Assembly (NCBI RefSeq): GCF_000017405.1
Contig: NC_009667.1
Coordinates: forward strand, 1,908,001 to 1,972,000
DNA: 64,000 nt
Source: Brucella anthropi ATCC 49188
Lineage (GTDB): Bacteria; Pseudomonadota; Alphaproteobacteria; Rhizobiales; Rhizobiaceae
Direction: 5' to 3'
A model generated the notes under the pieces. The model saw nothing but the letters and a program-made list of their open reading frames with translations, did not search any database and was not told the origin of the DNA. The number at the start of each line of letters is the position of its first letter. The first letter of the stretch is position 1. The position numbers and the translations under genes are program-made. Of this stretch, positions 61,664-64,000 are shown piece by piece.

Positions 61664-63160
61664 TTATGGAACCAGAAAATAGCTGACGGTTATGTGCTTG
61701 TCTGGTCGGGTTTTATATTCAATTTCGGTGGTAGTGATACCGTCATGAGGTATTGTGATGTTCGCATTTTGCAACAAAGCAGCAATGCGTTCATTGGGTT
61801 CAGCGCCACCGAACCACATAACGAGTACGGGTGATGTCAGGTAAGCTCTGGCATCGGGCGTTTCGGGATGAACCACGCGCAACGACGAATCAAATAGTCT
61901 GAAATTGCCCGGTATCTGTGCATTGTCCGTCAGGATCGTCTTGAACGGTCCTTTCGCCTGCACTTCCTCGTAGAAATGACGATAATCGAGCTGGCCGTAA
62001 GGCGGAGAGCTGGAGCCATAGGTCAGGTAATAGCTCAACACTGGCGGGACGATAAGCGCTACGACAGCGCTCACGACAGCGAAGTCGATCAAGGCCCTGT
62101 TTCCGGTCCTGTAACGAGCAAAAAGGCTTGCCATCAGTGCCGGAGTGAGGAACAGAACGGGCTGCAGCCAGCGATCTTTCACGTTGTTTGCGCCGGTGGC
62201 GATAACGCCAACGAGAACAATAACCAGTCCGACTAGGATCAGGAGCCGCAGGAATTTCTCGCCGGTGGTGAGCGGAACGGAGGGGGCGGTTTTCTTCTGC
62301 CAGTGAATGAGTGCGATGATACCCGCGATTGCCAGGGCAAGGATCGAGAACAGAAAGGCTGCTTCTATCAGGCTCTCGACGCCCATCAGCCGGTCGAAGA
62401 AGACATTGCCGGAAGCGCCGATTTCAAACTTACTCGCGCGCGCCATGACGCTGGATTTGTGTGCGAACATCCAGAGCGCAGTTGGTCCGAAGCAGATGGC
62501 GAATGCCAGAATCGTAACGAAACTCAGCTTGGAGAGCAGTATCCGGCGGTATTCGGGAATGAGAAGTCCTGTCATGATCAGCATGATCAGGAAGAATGAG
62601 GCATTGAATTTGCCGAGGATAGCCGCAGCCATCGCGATGCCTAATGCGGCGGCAGAGACGACACTGCGCCTGCGCATATGCCAGGCAAAGGCCAGGAAGG
62701 CCCAGCCACAACCGGCGGTGCCTGCAACTGAATGGGTCAGGGCGCGTTGTGATTCCCAGCCGATTTGCGGGATGAGAAACAGACCAAGCATACCGGCTGA
62801 CGCGACAATGCGCGAAAAACCGAGCAGTCTCATAGCGCCGTAAACGCTTAGGAACAGGCTTGCAAGAATGCTGAATTTCACGATCTGGAGTGTGAACATC
62901 GATGTGCCCAGCACCGATGCAACCAGATTGGTAATCCAGGTATAGAGAGGGGGTTGTGATCCGCCATACCCCCAGTCCAGGTAGCCGATATTGGCCAGCT
63001 GCTCGGCGTCATCAAGGCCTGCGCCGTTGGAAACAACGGTGACAAGAATGGTTTGGAACGCGAAATAGCACAGCACGAAAATTACAGCCAAAGGCAGGCC
63101 GAAAAGTTTCTTATCGGCAGTGGAAACAGCGGTGGCTGGTCGTTGTGCAGTCAAATTCAT
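61664..63160 (-). CDS. GT39/PMT-type membrane glycosyltransferase-like protein
   Basis: 498 residues with about ten to eleven membrane segments. The first periplasmic loop has GLDDAEQLANIGYLDWGYGGSQPPLYTWI, seen as DDAEQL and SQPPLYTW, matching the PMT_2 / ArnT-like motif (acidic pair, then PPLY). The soluble C-terminal part (about 400-498) is periplasmic. These enzymes move a sugar from a polyprenyl lipid to a lipid or protein. Acceptor unknown. The ATG at 63160 lacks a strong ribosome site. Confidence 0.82.
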   Translation of the reverse strand: MNLTAQRPATAVSTADKKLFGLPLAVIFVLCYFAFQTILVTVVSNGAGLDDAEQLANIGYLDWGYGGSQPPLYTWITNLVASVLGTSMFTLQIVKFSILASLFLSVYGAMRLLGFSRIVASAGMLGLFLIPQIGWESQRALTHSVAGTAGCGWAFLAFAWHMRRRSVVSAAALGIAMAAAILGKFNASFFLIMLIMTGLLIPEYRRILLSKLSFVTILAFAICFGPTALWMFAHKSSVMARASKFEIGASGNVFFDRLMGVESLIEAAFLFSILALAIAGIIALIHWQKKTAPSVPLTTGEKFLRLLILVGLVIVLVGVIATGANNVKDRWLQPVLFLTPALMASLFARYRTGNRALIDFAVVSAVVALIVPPVLSYYLTYGSSSPPYGQLDYRHFYEEVQAKGPFKTILTDNAQIPGNFRLFDSSLRVVHPETPDARAYLTSPVLVMWFGGAEPNERIAALLQNANITIPHDGITTTEIEYKTRPDKHITVSYFLVP

Positions 63161-63569
63161 TGCCCTGAATAAAAATCACCTGTGTAGCAGGCTTCATTGG
63201 AAGCGCTCTGCATTTCACAGGATTATGTCCGGATTTCAATCGAACAGCTCTAAATGCTTTGTAACAAAGGCGTGTAATTGTGCATTCCCTGATGATCAAG
63301 GGCAACGGGCCAGTTTCAGGCAACTATTTGTAGGTTCAAATGGCAAAAACCGCGCTGCCAGAGGTGCACGGTTTTGCCAATTACGCATGGCATCTCCGCC
63401 GAACAATACACTGGCGGGATATACTGAGCTCCGGTACGCAGTACCAGATCCGGAGCGTTGAGCCGGGTGAACCCGTCTCGTGCTCCTTTCTAGCCCAACA
63501 TCGTTACCGTACGGTTATCAGAGACTTAAGCAAATCTAAACAATGCGATTTTTTTGCGTGGGCAATTGT
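63161..63569. other. Intergenic region with two strong hairpins
   Basis: 409 bp. GGCAAAAACCG (63342-63352) pairs with CGGTTTTGCC (63369-63378, one bulge). GCTCCGG (63428-63434) pairs with CCGGAGC (63450-63456), and CGGGTGAACCCG follows at about 63474. Open frames here have no ribosome site. The hairpins lie downstream of the minus-strand dehydrogenase gene, so the first on that strand may terminate it. Confidence 0.5.
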
Positions 63570-64000
63570 TTAATCTGCTCCAGATTTGGAGCGCAGGTAA
63601 TTGATGATGCCTGAGAAGTCTTCGGCGCCATGGCCTTCACCATCAAAAAGACTGTAAAGTTCCTGTGCATGTGCGCCGAGCGGTGTTTCAGCGCCAGCGC
63701 TTTGCGCGGCTTCCTGCGAGAGCTTGAGGTCTTTCAGCATCAAAGCTGCCGCAAAACCGGGTTTATAGTCGCGGTTTGCAGGTGATGTTGGAACCGGTCC
63801 CGGAACCGGACAGTAGGTTGTCAGTGACCAGCATTGCCCCGATGATGTTGACGCCACATCGAAGAGCGCTTGGTGGGACAGGCCCAGTTTCTCAGCCAGA
63901 ACAAAGGCCTCGCTGACACCGATCATCGATATGCCGAGGATCATGTTGTTGCAGATTTTCGCCGCTTGTCCTGCGCCGTCACCGCCGCAATGCACGATCT
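63570..64000 (-). CDS. mmsB: 3-hydroxyisobutyrate dehydrogenase, C-terminal part (cut by window end)
   Basis: The stop is at 63570 and the frame runs off the window. Visible: MHCGGDGAGQAAKICNNMILG, seen as GAGQAAKICNN, the HIBADH active-site motif with catalytic Lys; SGQCWSLTTYCPVPGPVP is typical of the mmsB type; C-terminal ...YLRSKSGAD. It oxidises 3-hydroxyisobutyrate to methylmalonate semialdehyde in valine breakdown. About 143 of around 300 residues are present. Confidence 0.9.
   Translation of the reverse strand, partial: IVHCGGDGAGQAAKICNNMILGISMIGVSEAFVLAEKLGLSHQALFDVASTSSGQCWSLTTYCPVPGPVPTSPANRDYKPGFAAALMLKDLKLSQEAAQSAGAETPLGAHAQELYSLFDGEGHGAEDFSGIINYLRSKSGAD

Noticed and set aside
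63120..63573. Two overlapping plus-strand open frames in the gap before mmsB
   Set aside because: No ribosome sites; they run through hairpins and look non-coding.

Overview
The window looks like chromosomal DNA of an alphaproteobacterium of the Hyphomicrobiales, most like Brucella/Ochrobactrum. I judge this from the protein families, the fused SecDF, the DUF1127 and entericidin-like small proteins, the FixK/FNR-type boxes and the bipartite palindromic repeats. No database search was possible. Most of the window is ordinary, densely coded core and transport DNA; one stretch (32.0-39.1 kb) is a small genomic island in a tRNA-Lys gene.

Layout. 0-5.3 kb: a DNase-I-fold phosphatase/nuclease and a Nudix-like protein in tandem, a PhzF protein, a flavin (PNPOx-fold) protein behind a FixK/FNR box facing a universal stress protein, and a GHL10-type hydrolase. 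5.3-10.8 kb: an intergenic region with two perfect TTGAT-N4-ATCAA boxes and two hairpins, then a HlyD/RbbA/YhhJ-type ABC export operon. 10.9-15.8 kb: a cobalamin riboswitch and a B12 uptake operon (btuB, F, C, D). 15.8-21 kb: a divergent sugar or polyol locus (Gfo/Idh dehydrogenase against a sugar ABC importer plus an SDR dehydrogenase) with palindromic operators between. 21.3-23.4 kb: a large membrane-anchored protein of unknown function. 23.5-31.2 kb: a phosphonate monoester hydrolase followed by a complete dipeptide-type ABC importer and a RbsD/FucU mutarotase-like gene. 31.2-31.7 kb: an EF-hand protein.

32.0-39.1 kb: genomic island, bounded by a perfect 46-bp direct repeat of the 3' part of tRNA-Lys(CTT). 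It carries a tyrosine integrase, an AlpA-like HTH protein, a probable winged-helix protein behind a 16-bp perfect inverted repeat, a divergent XRE-regulator/lipoprotein control region with a 9-bp inverted-repeat operator, a HEPN-like protein with an R-X4-H motif, and a secreted ClpP-fold protein. Cargo function is unknown; it is the most likely place for something undescribed.

39.2-64 kb: DedA protein, TerC-CBS membrane protein behind a structured leader, sulfate ABC importer (binding protein and two permeases, no ATPase in view), RBBP9-type hydrolase, UPF0104 protein, YbaL/Kef-type antiporter, SecDF, an MscS-family channel, a dimethylglycine/sarcosine dehydrogenase-type flavoprotein beside a GbdR-like regulator, a DUF1127 protein divergent from a LysR regulator, a 44-residue entericidin-like lipoprotein, a GT39-type membrane protein, and the C-terminal part of a 3-hydroxyisobutyrate dehydrogenase cut by the window edge.
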